Shown: in pieces, positions 11,321 through 20,540 of the stretch
Position numbering within the stretch: position 1 is the stretch's first letter
How the letters are laid out: each line of letters starts with the position of its first letter
Program-made: the position numbers and the translations under genes
Notes under the pieces: model-generated
The model's input: the letters and a program-made list of their open reading frames with translations, nothing else
The model's database searches: none
Told to the model about the DNA's origin: nothing
Assembly (NCBI RefSeq): GCF_006227205.1
Contig: NZ_VCNG01000004.1
Location: 62,001-126,000, forward strand
Source: Pseudomonas sp. ICMP22404
Lineage (GTDB): Bacteria > Pseudomonadota > Gammaproteobacteria > Pseudomonadales > Pseudomonadaceae
Length of the DNA stretch: 64,000 nt
Reading direction: 5' to 3'

Positions 11321-12609
11321 CGGGCGCCTCCGGCCAATTGCGCGAGGGCCTTGGCGAAGAAATCGCGACCGCCGAAATTGCCCGACTTGAGTGCCAGGGC
11401 CAGCGGTTCCGCGCCACTGCTGAGGGTGGCAGGCACACCCGGATCGATCTGCGCACCGATCTGCAACAGCGTCACCTCCAGCGCCTTGACCACGGCGCCG
11501 GAGGTTTCGCCACCGGCAATCACGAAACGCCGTACACCTTGCTCGCGCAAACCCCGGGCGATCTCGCCCAAGGCGTTCTCCACCAGCGCACCGGCCCGAC
11601 CAGCGCCCAACTGTTGCTGCACAGCCTTGACTTCATCGGCGCTGTTGGTGGCATAGATCAGCACGGTGTCCGCCGCGTCGCGGGCAAACGCCAGGGCTCG
11701 GGCGACCACCGGCTCACCAGCCGCCAACGCCACGGGATCGATGCGCAAGGCCGGCCGCCCAGCCTCGAGCCAGGCGGCCACTTGTCCATTGGTGGCGATT
11801 GACGCGCTGCCAGCCAAAACCACTTCACCGCCAGGAACCTGGGGCAGCGTCGACACATCGAAGTCCCTCAGCTGGCCGGCTCGCCGGAAGTTGTCCGGCA
11901 GCCCTAGGGCCAGCCCGGAGCCGCCCGTCAGCAAGGGCAAGTCCGCGCAGGCCGCGCCGAGGGTGTACAGGTCCGCATCGGACAATGCGTCGGCGATGGC
12001 CATGCCGACGCCCTGGGCGCGCAACTCGGTCATCTTCGCCCGCACTGCATCCACGCCCTGGGCGACACTGTCGTAGCGCAACAGGCCAACCTCGAGGGAA
12101 GTCTGGGCTTGCAGCACACGCACCAGGTTGGCGTCGGTCATCGGCGTCAACGGGTGGTGCTGCATGCCCGACTCGTTCAGCAACTGGTCCTGCACGAACA
12201 GATGGCCGCGGAAAATCGTCCGGCCGTTTTCCGGAAACGCCGGGCAAACCAGGGTGAAATCACTGTCCAGGGCCTTGAGCAGAGCTTCGCTCACCTGGCC
12301 GATATTGCCCGCGGCGGTCGAATCGAAGGTCGAGCAGTATTTGAAGAAAATCTGCTGACACCCCCGTTCACGCAGCCAAGCCAGCGCCGCGAGGGATTCG
12401 TCGATGGCCTCGGCCACAGGCAGGGTTCGCGACTTGAGGGCAATCACGATCGCATCGGCCGCCAGGCCTTCAGCGTCTTCGGCACCAGGGATGCCGATGC
12501 TCTGCACCGTACGCATGCCGCCGCGCACCAGCATGTTGGCCAAGTCCGTGGCACCCGTGAAGTCGTCGGCAATGCAGCCCAGCAGCGGGCGCGCGTTGGA
12601 AGGGGTCAT
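11317..12609 (-). CDS. otnK: 3-oxo-tetronate kinase
   Basis: This is a 430-residue four-carbon acid sugar kinase (DUF1537 family). It phosphorylates 3-oxo-tetronate at O4 with ATP. The N-terminal substrate domain begins GCIADDFTGATDLANMLV, the diagnostic motif. The C-terminal nucleotide-binding domain has VLAGSASIATNGQVAAWL and RFVIAGGETSGAVVKAL. Length is normal. The gene lies between ltnD (9 bases upstream) and otnC (4-base overlap), the classical arrangement. Confidence 0.94.
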   Translation of the reverse strand: MTPSNARPLLGCIADDFTGATDLANMLVRGGMRTVQSIGIPGAEDAEGLAADAIVIALKSRTLPVAEAIDESLAALAWLRERGCQQIFFKYCSTFDSTAAGNIGQVSEALLKALDSDFTLVCPAFPENGRTIFRGHLFVQDQLLNESGMQHHPLTPMTDANLVRVLQAQTSLEVGLLRYDSVAQGVDAVRAKMTELRAQGVGMAIADALSDADLYTLGAACADLPLLTGGSGLALGLPDNFRRAGQLRDFDVSTLPQVPGGEVVLAGSASIATNGQVAAWLEAGRPALRIDPVALAAGEPVVARALAFARDAADTVLIYATNSADEVKAVQQQLGAGRAGALVENALGEIARGLREQGVRRFVIAGGETSGAVVKALEVTLLQIGAQIDPGVPATLSSGAEPLALALKSGNFGGRDFFAKALAQLAGGAR

Positions 12610-12618
12610 GGCGGCTCC

Positions 12619-13524
12619 TCAGATCGAATCGGGCTTGGCGGTCGGCAAGTCGATGCCCGGGAAAATCTTGATCACCGCCGAATCATCCTCCCGGCCGAAA
12701 CCGGCGCTGGAGGCCTGCATGAACATCTGGTGCGCGGTGGCCGACAACGGCAACGGAAATTTGCTGACGCGGGCGGTATCGAGCACCAGGCCCAGATCCT
12801 TGACGAAGATGTCCACCGCCGACAGGGGCGTGTAGTCAGCCTTGAGGATGTGCGGCACGCGGTTTTCGAACATCCAGGAGTTGCCGGCGCTGTGGGTGAT
12901 CACTTCGTACAACGCATCGGCATCCACGCCTTCACGCAGCCCCAGGGCCATGGCTTCGGCCGAGGCCGCGATGTGTACGCCGGCCAGCAATTGATTGATG
13001 ATTTTGACTTTTGAACCCAGGCCGTGGACATCGCCCAGGCGATAGACCTTGCCCGCCATGCCCGCCAGGACAGCTTCGGCCTTGGCGTAGGCCGGCGCCG
13101 GGCCTGAGGTCATCATGGTCATCTCGCCAGCCGCAGCCTTGGCCGCGCCGCCGGAGATCGGCGCGTCGAGGTACAGCAGGCCAGTCTGCGCCAGGCGCTG
13201 GCCCAGCTCCACGGCAAAGGTCGGCGCCACGGTGGCACAACCGATAACCAGGCTGCCCTCGCGCAAGGCTTGCACGGCACCGTTCTCGCCAAACAACACC
13301 GTGTCGGTCTGCTCGGCGTTCACCACCACGGTGATGATCACATCGCATTGAGCCGCCATGTCGGCGGGTGATGCACAGGCCACCCCGCCCTCGCCGGCAA
13401 ATTGTTCGGTGACGGCGGCACGCACATCGCAGGCATGCACATTGAAGCCTGCGCGCAGCAACGAGCGGGCAATGCCCAGGCCCATCGCGCCGAGACCAAT
13501 CACACCGACATTCTTGTTATTCAT
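12619..13524 (-). CDS. ltnD: L-threonate/2-hydroxyacid dehydrogenase of the beta-HAD family
   Basis: This is a 301-residue NAD-dependent beta-hydroxyacid dehydrogenase. The Rossmann motif VGVIGLGAMGLGIARSLL lies at residues 7-23, the substrate motif DAPISGGAAKAAAGEMTMM at 120-138, and the catalytic lysine is probably K174 in GSKVKIINQLL. In this context it is the L-threonate dehydrogenase that makes 2-oxo-tetronate, the first step of the pathway. ATG 13524 (MNNKNVGVIG) was preferred over an upstream codon at 13545. It is the first gene of the operon, so the promoter should lie in 13525-13740. Confidence 0.9.
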   Translation of the reverse strand: MNNKNVGVIGLGAMGLGIARSLLRAGFNVHACDVRAAVTEQFAGEGGVACASPADMAAQCDVIITVVVNAEQTDTVLFGENGAVQALREGSLVIGCATVAPTFAVELGQRLAQTGLLYLDAPISGGAAKAAAGEMTMMTSGPAPAYAKAEAVLAGMAGKVYRLGDVHGLGSKVKIINQLLAGVHIAASAEAMALGLREGVDADALYEVITHSAGNSWMFENRVPHILKADYTPLSAVDIFVKDLGLVLDTARVSKFPLPLSATAHQMFMQASSAGFGREDDSAVIKIFPGIDLPTAKPDSI

Positions 13525-13740
13525 GAGGCACTCCGGAAAAGACAACGAACCGTTCTGGTGGGTCTTGTAGCGAGCTTTGTCCTACAGGTTGGTTTCGATC
13601 ATCCACCAATGAACAGATCCTGTGAAGTATTTTTTCAATCTAACATTTTTTAACATCGCTCTTTTCCATGGACATCGTCTTCACCTGCCTTCCAGGCAGG
13701 GCTACCCTGAACGTCACGCAGCCCTGAAGGAGCAAAGAGC

Positions 13741-14847
13741 TTGAGCGTCGATATCGAGTGCGTGGTGGTGGGTGCGGGGGTCGTCGGTCTGGCCGTGGCC
13801 CGGGAGATGGCCCAGGCCGGCCATGAGGTGCTGTTGATCGAAGCCGGCGGCGCCATCGGCATGGGCACCAGTTCGCGCAATTCCGAAGTCATCCATGCCG
13901 GCATCTACTACCCTCCGGGCAGCCTCAAGGCCCGGTTGTGCGTCGAAGGTCGGCACCGGCTGTACGCCTATTGCGAAAGCCACGGCGTGACGACTCGCCG
14001 GCTCGGCAAGCTGATCGTCGCCAAGGACCCGGCGCAGGTGGCCGGCCTCCAGGTCTTGCTGGAACGCGGCTTGACGAACGGCGTGGACGACTTGCGCCTG
14101 CTCGATCAGGAGCAGGCGTTGGCCCTGGAGCCGGCGCTGGCGTGTGTCGCCGCGTTGTATTCGCCTTCCACGGGCATTGTCGATTCCCATGCCTTGATGC
14201 TGGCCTTGCAAGGCGATGCCGAAGCGGCCGGCGCGAACCTGGCCTTCCACACGCCGTTGCTGGGGGTTCGCATCGGCGCGGGGCAGTTTCTGCTGGAGTT
14301 GGGTGGCACGGCCCAGATGAAGCTGTCCTGCCGCCGACTGATCAACGCCGCCGGCCTCCAGGCGCCCGCCCTCGCCCGTCGCATGGAGGGCCTGCCGGCG
14401 CAAACAGTGCCCCCCGACTATTTGTGCAAGGGCAATTACTTCAGCCTTGCCGGACGTGCGCCCTTCCGGCATCTGGTCTACCCGGCTCCGGAAGCCGCCG
14501 GGCTGGGCATCCACATGACCCTGGACCTGGCGGGCCAGGCCCGTTTCGGGCCTGACATCGAATGGGTCGAACACGAGGATTATCGGGTCGATCCGGCGCG
14601 CGCCGAAACCTTCTACCCGGCGATTCGCACTTACTGGCCCGACCTGCCCGACCACAGCCTGCAACCGGCCTACAGCGGCATCCGCCCGAAGATCTCCGCC
14701 CCCGGCGAACCCTCCCGCGACTTCCATATCAGTAGCGCCGCCGAGCACCAGGTACCTGGGCTGATCAACCTGTTCGGCATCGAATCGCCAGGGCTGACAT
14801 CTTGCTTGGCGATTGCCGAGCGGGTGCGGCAATTGCTCGACGACTGA
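13741..14847 (+). CDS. FAD-dependent oxidoreductase, L-2-hydroxyglutarate oxidase-like
   Basis: This is a 368-residue flavoprotein of the DAO superfamily, related to L-2-hydroxyglutarate dehydrogenase (LhgO/L2HGDH). The dinucleotide fold begins [20 protein letters not shown] at residues 8-27. The [21 protein letters not shown] segment near residue 45 is characteristic of the family, as is the C-terminal GIRPKI...[15 protein letters not shown]. The start is a TTG at 13741, supported by AAGGAG nine bases upstream and by no suitable ATG. It is divergent from ltnD. Confidence 0.87.
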   Translation: MSVDIECVVVGAGVVGLAVAREMAQAGHEVLLIEAGGAIGMGTSSRNSEVIHAGIYYPPGSLKARLCVEGRHRLYAYCESHGVTTRRLGKLIVAKDPAQVAGLQVLLERGLTNGVDDLRLLDQEQALALEPALACVAALYSPSTGIVDSHALMLALQGDAEAAGANLAFHTPLLGVRIGAGQFLLELGGTAQMKLSCRRLINAAGLQAPALARRMEGLPAQTVPPDYLCKGNYFSLAGRAPFRHLVYPAPEAAGLGIHMTLDLAGQARFGPDIEWVEHEDYRVDPARAETFYPAIRTYWPDLPDHSLQPAYSGIRPKISAPGEPSRDFHISSAAEHQVPGLINLFGIESPGLTSCLAIAERVRQLLDD

Positions 14848-14861
14848 GCTGCAAAATCCTC

Positions 14862-14951
14862 TGTGGGAGCGAGCCTGCTCGCGATGAGGCCAGGCCAGTC
14901 GACTTCATCATTGGCTGAACGACCGCTATCGCGAGCAGGCTCGCTCCCACA
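14862..14951. repeat. Inverted REP pair
   Basis: A REP (tgtgggagcgagcctgctcgcgat, 14862-14885) is followed 42 bases later by its inverted copy (14928-14951). It lies just after the flavoprotein gene and could fold into one long hairpin, a typical place for transcript 3' ends. Confidence 0.95.
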
Positions 14952-15162
14952 AAGGGGTTCTCGGTCAGGCAACGCAAAGTGCAAGGCGCTTTGACCCCTC
15001 TTCATGCAGCCTGCACGATGATAAAAATGGCATCCATCTCAACCCATTGTTTTAAAAGAACTTTATAAAGCCACCTGGCTGGCACGGCCGATGCAATCCT
15101 TGGTTAACGCGACGTCGGCGCTTGAAGCCGGCGCGTAACCGTGAATTGCCGAGGAGCTGTAT

Positions 15163-15639
15163 ATGAACGCCATCGATCTGTTGAAAGCTGACCATGAACG
15201 CGTCAAAGGTATTCTGGCTCAACTGAGCGAATCCACCGAACGCGGCGTCAAGAAACGTACTGACCTGTTGGCGAAGCTGGAAATGGAAGTCACCATTCAT
15301 ACCCGGCTGGAAGAAGAGATCCTGTACCCGGCCTTCAAGCAAGCGGGGGGCAAGGACGAGGCCGAAATGTACTACGAGGCCAAGGAAGAACATCGCACGG
15401 TCGATTCACTGGTCCTGCCGGACCTGAAGGCCACCGATCCTTCCCAACCGGAATTTGCCGGCCGGGTGAAAGTGGTCAAGGAACTGCTTGAGCACCACAT
15501 CGAAGAAGAAGAAAAAGAGATGTTCCCCCAAGCCAAGAAAGTACTGGGCAAAGCCAAGCTGGATGCCTTGGGTGAACAGATGGAAACCATGAAGGCGCAG
15601 TACAAGAAGGAACTGTCCGGCGCCAATATGGCCGCCTGA
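15163..15639 (+). CDS. Hemerythrin-like domain protein
   Basis: This is a 158-residue four-helix hemerythrin-domain protein, a di-iron O2- or NO-binding fold. Metal-ligand candidates are all present: H11 in LKADHERV, H46 and E50 in TIHTRLEEEILYPAF, H77 in EEHRTVD, and H111 and E115/E116 in LLEHHIEEEEKEMFP. It has no signal peptide, so it is cytosolic. A GAGGAGCTG ribosome site precedes the ATG. It is monocistronic and ends in a hairpin. Such proteins often act in oxygen or redox stress; the exact role here is unknown. Confidence 0.9.
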   Translation: MNAIDLLKADHERVKGILAQLSESTERGVKKRTDLLAKLEMEVTIHTRLEEEILYPAFKQAGGKDEAEMYYEAKEEHRTVDSLVLPDLKATDPSQPEFAGRVKVVKELLEHHIEEEEKEMFPQAKKVLGKAKLDALGEQMETMKAQYKKELSGANMAA

Positions 15640-15653
15640 TTGGTATCACGCAA

Positions 15654-15683
15654 GCTTTCAGCCGTCCGGTGGCGGCTGAAAGC
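15654..15683. terminator. Hairpin between convergent genes
   Basis: A perfect 11-bp inverted repeat, gctttcagccg / cggctgaaagc with an 8-base loop, lies between the hemerythrin gene and the convergent LysR gene. It has no long T run, so it may be a weak bidirectional terminator or an mRNA 3'-end protector. Confidence 0.6.
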
Positions 15684-15691
15684 TCAGCCAC

Positions 15692-16570
15692 TCATTGCAT
15701 GTGCTCACGTAGAAATTCCACCAGCGCTTGCACCGGGGGAGCGCTCTGGCGATGTTGCGGGTAGACCGCCGACAGGGCCAGGGGCTCGGTTTCGAAACCC
15801 TCCAGGACCTTGATCAGCCGTCCGTCCTTCAGCGCATCGCCGAGGATGAAGGTGGGGAGATAGGTAATACCCATGCCGGCAATCGCCGCATCCCGGAGCA
15901 GATCACCGTTGTTGGCGCGCATGCGCCCGGCGACTTCCAACACCAGCGGTTTACCCCCTCCTCCAAAACGCCATTGAACCTGACGGCTGTGACCATAGGG
16001 CAGGCAGTCATGGTTGCGCAGGTCTTCGGGGCGCAAGGGTGTGCCGCGTTGCGCCAGATATGACGGGCTGGCGCAGTAGACCCGGTCGATGGTTGCGATG
16101 CGGCGGGCGATCAAGGTCGAATCCTCCAGCACCCCGATCCGTAGCGCGAGGTCGTAGCCCTCCCCCAGCAAATCCACCGAACGGTCACTCAGGTCCACTT
16201 CGACGCTGACCTGCGGATAACGCTCCAGGAACAACGGCAGCAGACTGCCCAGGTGCGCCACGGCAAAGGACAGCGGTGCGCTGAGCCGAAGGGTGCCGCG
16301 AGGCTCGCTGGTCTGTCCGCTGATACCCAGCTCCACCTGTTCGATTTCGCTGAGCAGACGCAAGGCGGCCTCGTAATAGCGCTGGCCCAACGGGGTGACA
16401 TCCAGCCGCCGCGTCGAACGGTTGAGCAGACGAACCCCCAGCCGCTGTTCCAGCTCCATGAGCTTTCGGCTGACGAATTGCTTGGACAACCCCAACTGGT
16501 CCGCCGCCGCCGTGAAGCTGCCCGACTCCATGACCTGGGCAAAAATGCGCATTTCTTCGAAGGGGTTCAT
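15692..16570 (-). CDS. LysR-family transcriptional regulator
   Basis: This 292-residue regulator has an N-terminal winged helix (FTAAADQLGLSKQFVSRKLMELEQRLGVRLLNR, about residues 19-50) and a LysR substrate domain with RGTLRLSAPLSFAVAHL near residue 92. The ATG at 16570 follows a GGAG five bases upstream and is preferred over GTG 16576. It belongs to the CrgA/PP2-type subgroup. No target can be assigned from the flanks, since both neighbours are separated by hairpins or REPs. Confidence 0.9.
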   Translation of the reverse strand: MNPFEEMRIFAQVMESGSFTAAADQLGLSKQFVSRKLMELEQRLGVRLLNRSTRRLDVTPLGQRYYEAALRLLSEIEQVELGISGQTSEPRGTLRLSAPLSFAVAHLGSLLPLFLERYPQVSVEVDLSDRSVDLLGEGYDLALRIGVLEDSTLIARRIATIDRVYCASPSYLAQRGTPLRPEDLRNHDCLPYGHSRQVQWRFGGGGKPLVLEVAGRMRANNGDLLRDAAIAGMGITYLPTFILGDALKDGRLIKVLEGFETEPLALSAVYPQHRQSAPPVQALVEFLREHMQ

Positions 16571-16657
16571 TGTCACTCCAGAGGTGGACAGTGAGGGAGT
16601 TCAGTTGAGCATTGTGGTCGGGGTGAGACAGGTTGGGAAGGGTTGAATGGGCTGACG

Positions 16658-16755
16658 CCATCGCGAGCAGGCTCGCTCCCACAGGGGATTCGGGCGTTTC
16701 AAGAGACATGTCCACCACAAAACCCATGTGGGAGCGAGCCTGCTCGCGATGGCGG
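16658..16755. repeat. Inverted REP pair
   Basis: ccatcgcgagcaggctcgct begins the first arm (16658-16684). The second arm (16727-16755) is its inverted copy. It lies in the gap between the LysR start and the ycaC terminator. Confidence 0.95.
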
Positions 16756-16770
16756 CCTGTCAGTCGACCA

Positions 16771-16799
16771 AAAACCAAAACGCCCGCACAAGGCGGGCG
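16771..16799 (-). terminator. Rho-independent terminator of ycaC
   Basis: Read on the minus strand, a cgcccgcc / ggcgggcg type stem with a short loop is followed by ttttggtttttgg. It starts 25 bases after the ycaC stop. Confidence 0.85.
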
Positions 16800-16823
16800 T
16801 CGTCCAGCAACAACCACTGAAGC

Positions 16824-17453
16824 TTACTTGGCAGTCAGCGCCGCGTAGCTGTTCATCAGGTTGCGGTAGTTCGGAATGCGCTGGGACAGCAGGTTGCCCA
16901 GGCCTTCAATGTCGTTGCGCCAGTCGCGGTGCAGTTCGCAAGCCACCGAGAACCAGTTCATCAGTTGCGCGCCGGCAGCGCTCATGCGAGCCCAGGAGGC
17001 CTGCTGCACGGTTTCGTTGAAGGTGCCCGAGGCGTCGGTGACGACGAACACGTCGAAACCTTCGGCCAGCGCCGACAAGGTCGGGAATGCCACGCAGACA
17101 TCGGTCACCACGCCAGCGATGATCAGTTGCTTGCGGCCGGTGGCCTTGATCGCCTTGACGAAGTCTTCGTTGTCCCAGGCATTGATCTGGCCTGGACGCG
17201 GGATGTACGGCGCGTCCGGGAACATTTCCTTGAGCTCCGGCACGAGCGGGCCGTTAGGGCCTTTTTCGAAGCTGGTGGTCAGGATGGTCGGCAGACCGAA
17301 GAACTTCGCCAGGTCGGCCAGGGCCAGTACGTTGTTCTTGAACTCGTTGGGCGAGAAGTCCTGGACCAGGGAGATCAGGCCGGTCTGGTGATCGACCAGC
17401 AGGACGACTGCATCATCTTTGTTCAGGCGGTTGTAGACAGGGGCATTGCTCAT
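16824..17453 (-). CDS. ycaC: YcaC-family cysteine hydrolase
   Basis: This is a 209-residue isochorismatase-fold hydrolase very close to E. coli YcaC along its whole length, for example ARPGQINAWDNEDF-like and ACELHRDWRNDIEGL segments. Catalytic candidates are D21 in LLVDHQTG and C120 in GVVTDVCVAFP. YcaC proteins form ring-shaped oligomers, and their natural substrate is not settled. The gene has its own terminator downstream and a REP pair upstream, which separates it from the amidohydrolase gene. Confidence 0.93.
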   Translation of the reverse strand: MSNAPVYNRLNKDDAVVLLVDHQTGLISLVQDFSPNEFKNNVLALADLAKFFGLPTILTTSFEKGPNGPLVPELKEMFPDAPYIPRPGQINAWDNEDFVKAIKATGRKQLIIAGVVTDVCVAFPTLSALAEGFDVFVVTDASGTFNETVQQASWARMSAAGAQLMNWFSVACELHRDWRNDIEGLGNLLSQRIPNYRNLMNSYAALTAK

Positions 17454-17488
17454 GGGATGACTCCTTATACATGGTTGTTACAAATCCT

Positions 17489-17577
17489 GTGGGAGCGAGC
17501 CTGCTCGCGAAGCGGTGTGCCTGTTGCGAAGGTGTCGGATGCGCCGACGTCTTCGCGAGCAGGCTCGCTCCCACAGG
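17489..17577. repeat. Inverted REP pair
   Basis: A REP with a gcgaagcg end (17489-17515) is paired with its inverted copy at 17551-17577. It sits between the amidohydrolase stop and the ycaC start. Confidence 0.95.
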
Positions 17578-17594
17578 GGGGATGTTGATGTCTG

Positions 17595-19433
17595 TCAGAA
17601 CGCGAAGCAGGAACAGCCAAACGCGCCCCAGAAGCCTTGAAAATCGCTGACCGGGACGTTCGACAGCCGCGCCCGCTCATGGCTATGGGAATGCACCGTG
17701 CAAGGACCGCTGCACTGGTGAACCTGGGCCTGCAACGGCGAAGTCGGGCGCCAGTGACCTGGCACCTTGACCACCGGTGACCAGTCCGGCAGCACCGGGA
17801 CACTGGCAGGGCCGAGTTTTTCGAAGTCGCCGGCGGCGTACACCACCTTGCCGTCGACCACCGTCAGCACGGACTCGATCCACTTGATGGCTTCTTCCTC
17901 GACGCTGAAGAAGTCGGCGCTCAGTGCCGCCAGGTCCGCCAACTGGCCGACCTTGATCTGGCCTTTCTTGCCCTGCTCCGAGGAGAACCAGGCGCTGCCA
18001 TGGGTGAACAGCTCCAGCGCGGTCAGGCGCGGCAGGCCTTCTTCGTGCAGCGCCAGACCACCGACCGTGCGACCGCTGACCATCCAGTACAGCGAGGTCC
18101 AGGGGTTGTAGCTCGATACCCGGGTGGCATCGGTGCCGGCACCCACTGGTACGCCTTCGGCCAGCATGCGCTTGATCGGCGGCGTCGCTTCGGCGGCCTT
18201 GGCGCCATAGCGGTCGACAAAGTATTCGCCCTGGAAGGCCATGCGGTCCTGGATGGCGATACCGCCACCCAGTGCGCGGACCCGTTCGATGTTCTGCGGG
18301 GTGATGGTTTCGGCGTGGTCGAAGAACCATGGCAGGCCGTTGAACGGGATGTCACGGTTGACCTTCTCGAACACGTCGAGCATGCGGCTGATGGACTCGT
18401 TGTAGGTGGCATGCAGGCGGAACGGCCAACGCTGCTCCACCAGGTGCCGCACCACGGGCTCCAGGTCCTGCTCCATGCCAGGCGGCAGGTCCGGACGCGG
18501 CTCGAGGAAGTCTTCGAAATCCGCCGCCGAGAACACCAGCATTTCACCGGCGCCGTTGTGCCGCAGGAAATCATCGCCCTGGTGCAGCTTGACGCTGCCG
18601 GTCCAGTTCTTGAAGTCGCTGAGTTCTTCCTTGGGCTTCTGGGTGAACAGGTTGTAGGCGATGCGCACCGTCAACTGTTCTTCCCGGGCCAACTGCTCGA
18701 TCACCGCGTAGTCGTCGGGGTAATTCTGGAAACCACCGCCGGCGTCGATGGCACTGGTCAGCCCCAGGCGATTGAGTTCACGCATGAACTGGCGAGTGGA
18801 ATTGACCTGGTACTCCAGCGGCAACTTCGGCCCCTTGGCCAACGTCGAGTAGAGGATCATCGCGTTGGGACGCGCCACCAGCATGCCGGTGGGTTCACCC
18901 TTGCTGTCGCGCACGATCTCGCCGCCCGGCGGGTTCGGCGTGTCACGGGTATAGCCGGCCACCCGCAACGCGGCGCGGTTGAGCAAGGCGCGGTCATACA
19001 GGTGCAACACGAACACCGGGGTGTCGGGGGCGGCCTGGTTGAGTTCTTCCAGGGTCGGCATGCGTTTTTCGGCGAACTGGAATTCGTTCCAGCCGCCCAC
19101 CACACGTACCCATTGCGGCGTCGGCGTACGGTCGGCCTGGTCCTTGAGCATGCGCAGGGCATCGGCCAGGGACGGCACGCCTTCCCAACGCAGTTCGAGG
19201 TTGTAGTTCAGGCCACCGCGGATCAGGTGCAGGTGCGAGTCGTTAAGCCCGGGGATGACGGTGCGGCCCTTGAGGTCGATGACCTGGGTACTGCCGCCAC
19301 GCAAGGCCATGGCCTCGGCGTCGGTGCCCACGACAACGAACTTGCCCTGGCTGATGGCCACGGCGCTGGCCCGGGGCTTTTCCCGGTCGACGGTGTGGAA
19401 CTGGCCATTGAACAGAATCAGATCGGCGTTCAT
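17595..19433 (-). CDS. Amidohydrolase family 3 (YtcJ-like) metal-dependent hydrolase
   Basis: This is a 612-residue amidohydrolase of the YtcJ-like group. The N-terminal beta part (ADLILFNGQFHTVD) is followed by the metal motif GLNDSHLHLIRGG near residue 70. Later come HAE/DHAETI near residue 370 and GAGTDATRVSSYNPWTSLYW near residue 435. ATG 19433 (MNADLIL) was chosen over a codon at 19448. The last 40 residues contain four cysteines (QCSGPC...CSCFAF), unusual for the family. The substrate is unknown. It is probably cotranscribed with the upstream monooxygenase-like, DoxX and LysR genes (74-base gap). Confidence 0.88.
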   Translation of the reverse strand: MNADLILFNGQFHTVDREKPRASAVAISQGKFVVVGTDAEAMALRGGSTQVIDLKGRTVIPGLNDSHLHLIRGGLNYNLELRWEGVPSLADALRMLKDQADRTPTPQWVRVVGGWNEFQFAEKRMPTLEELNQAAPDTPVFVLHLYDRALLNRAALRVAGYTRDTPNPPGGEIVRDSKGEPTGMLVARPNAMILYSTLAKGPKLPLEYQVNSTRQFMRELNRLGLTSAIDAGGGFQNYPDDYAVIEQLAREEQLTVRIAYNLFTQKPKEELSDFKNWTGSVKLHQGDDFLRHNGAGEMLVFSAADFEDFLEPRPDLPPGMEQDLEPVVRHLVEQRWPFRLHATYNESISRMLDVFEKVNRDIPFNGLPWFFDHAETITPQNIERVRALGGGIAIQDRMAFQGEYFVDRYGAKAAEATPPIKRMLAEGVPVGAGTDATRVSSYNPWTSLYWMVSGRTVGGLALHEEGLPRLTALELFTHGSAWFSSEQGKKGQIKVGQLADLAALSADFFSVEEEAIKWIESVLTVVDGKVVYAAGDFEKLGPASVPVLPDWSPVVKVPGHWRPTSPLQAQVHQCSGPCTVHSHSHERARLSNVPVSDFQGFWGAFGCSCFAF

Positions 19434-19507
19434 AGGGTTCTCCTTCAACTATCAAAAAATGTGTGGCTAGGGAGCTGGTTGTGACTAGGCACAACGGCTC
19501 GACAAGC

Positions 19508-20134
19508 TCAGGATTCCAAATGCTCGTGTGCTGTCGAGGCTTGCAGCCAGGGTGCGAACAGACGGGTCGCCAGCGGCATGCACACGTAACAGACCGAGAG
19601 CACGATGGTCAGGGTGATCAGGAACGTGGCAACGACGTAGTTGGAAAGAAATGCGTTGAGTTGCAGCACGGGCCCCCAGATCAGCGGCACCAACAAGGTG
19701 TGCGGCAGGATGACCAACAGCGTCACCACGGCCTGCTTCCAGCGCGGTGGCGGCGTGGAGGCGTCGGCCAGCGGGGCGAACCAGAACTCCTTGTGGGACG
19801 CGACCTCGGTCTGGTCACCATCGGCCAGCAACGGCGTGGCCTCTTCCACCAGCTCGCGGCGCTCGGGCGAATCGAGCCAGCGCTGCATGGCCTCGGTGGA
19901 ACAGAAGCGCAGCACGCAAGTGAACAGCGACAACCCGCCCTGCTTGCCTCGCACCACATCCACGCCCAGGTGTCCCGGCCAACTGCCGGCCACGGTCACG
20001 ATGCGTCGCAACCAGGCCTCATAGGCCGCGTCCTGGCCGGCCTTGACCCGGTGCTTGACGATCAGGGTCACGATTTCGTCGAAGCCAGGTGTGGCAGCAC
20101 CCGTTGTGGGCTCGACAGCTTGAGATTCAGACAT
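19508..20134 (-). CDS. Antibiotic biosynthesis monooxygenase (ABM)-like membrane protein
   Basis: This is a 208-residue protein. The N-terminal half (about residues 18-110) is an ABM-type ferredoxin-like domain (IVTLIVKHRVKAGQDAAYEAWLRRI, HLGVDVVRG). The C-terminal half has two hydrophobic helices (residues ~130-190, with PHTLLVPLIW). This matches a family of membrane-attached ABM proteins of unknown substrate. It starts at ATG 20134 and overlaps the DoxX gene by 8 bases, so the two are translationally coupled. Confidence 0.83.
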   Translation of the reverse strand: MSESQAVEPTTGAATPGFDEIVTLIVKHRVKAGQDAAYEAWLRRIVTVAGSWPGHLGVDVVRGKQGGLSLFTCVLRFCSTEAMQRWLDSPERRELVEEATPLLADGDQTEVASHKEFWFAPLADASTPPPRWKQAVVTLLVILPHTLLVPLIWGPVLQLNAFLSNYVVATFLITLTIVLSVCYVCMPLATRLFAPWLQASTAHEHLES

Positions 20135-20540
20135 GGCGTAACACTCCGGTAAAACGCGCATTCAGCGCCAGGCGGCCCGGCCCGGCGATGAACACAGTGG
20201 TAAAGATGATCAGCAGCAGCCAGCCGAACTGCCCTTCTTCGAGGCTCCATTGCGGGTGAACCACCCACAGCGCAACCGCCAACAGGAACAGGATGGGCAG
20301 GCACGCGAGGCGCACCAGGACACCGACTGCGATCAGCAACGGGCACAGCACTTCGGCGAAGATCGCCAACATCAGGGTAAGGCTCGCCCCCAAGTGAAAC
20401 GGGTCTTCGATGCGGGTCAGCTCGTCGCTGTAGTGCAGCCACTTCGGCAACCCGTGGACCCATAGCAGAAACAGCGCGCCACTGAGGCGCAGGAACAGCA
20501 GTCCCCAGTCCTGCAGGGTACGTTCGTCGGTGACGTTCAT
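20127..20540 (-). CDS. DoxX-family membrane protein
   Basis: This 137-residue protein has four hydrophobic helices and the DoxX pattern LLFLRLSGALFLLWVHGLPKW near residue 14. DoxX-like proteins are membrane partners in several redox systems, and the specific function here is unknown. It overlaps both neighbours (LysR stop by 4 bases, ABM start by 8), so LysR-DoxX-ABM-amidohydrolase reads as one operon. Confidence 0.87.
   Translation of the reverse strand: MNVTDERTLQDWGLLFLRLSGALFLLWVHGLPKWLHYSDELTRIEDPFHLGASLTLMLAIFAEVLCPLLIAVGVLVRLACLPILFLLAVALWVVHPQWSLEEGQFGWLLLIIFTTVFIAGPGRLALNARFTGVLRHV

Noticed and set aside
18000..19484. A 494-codon plus-strand frame
   Set aside because: It is fully antisense to the amidohydrolase gene, whose motifs and length are convincing.
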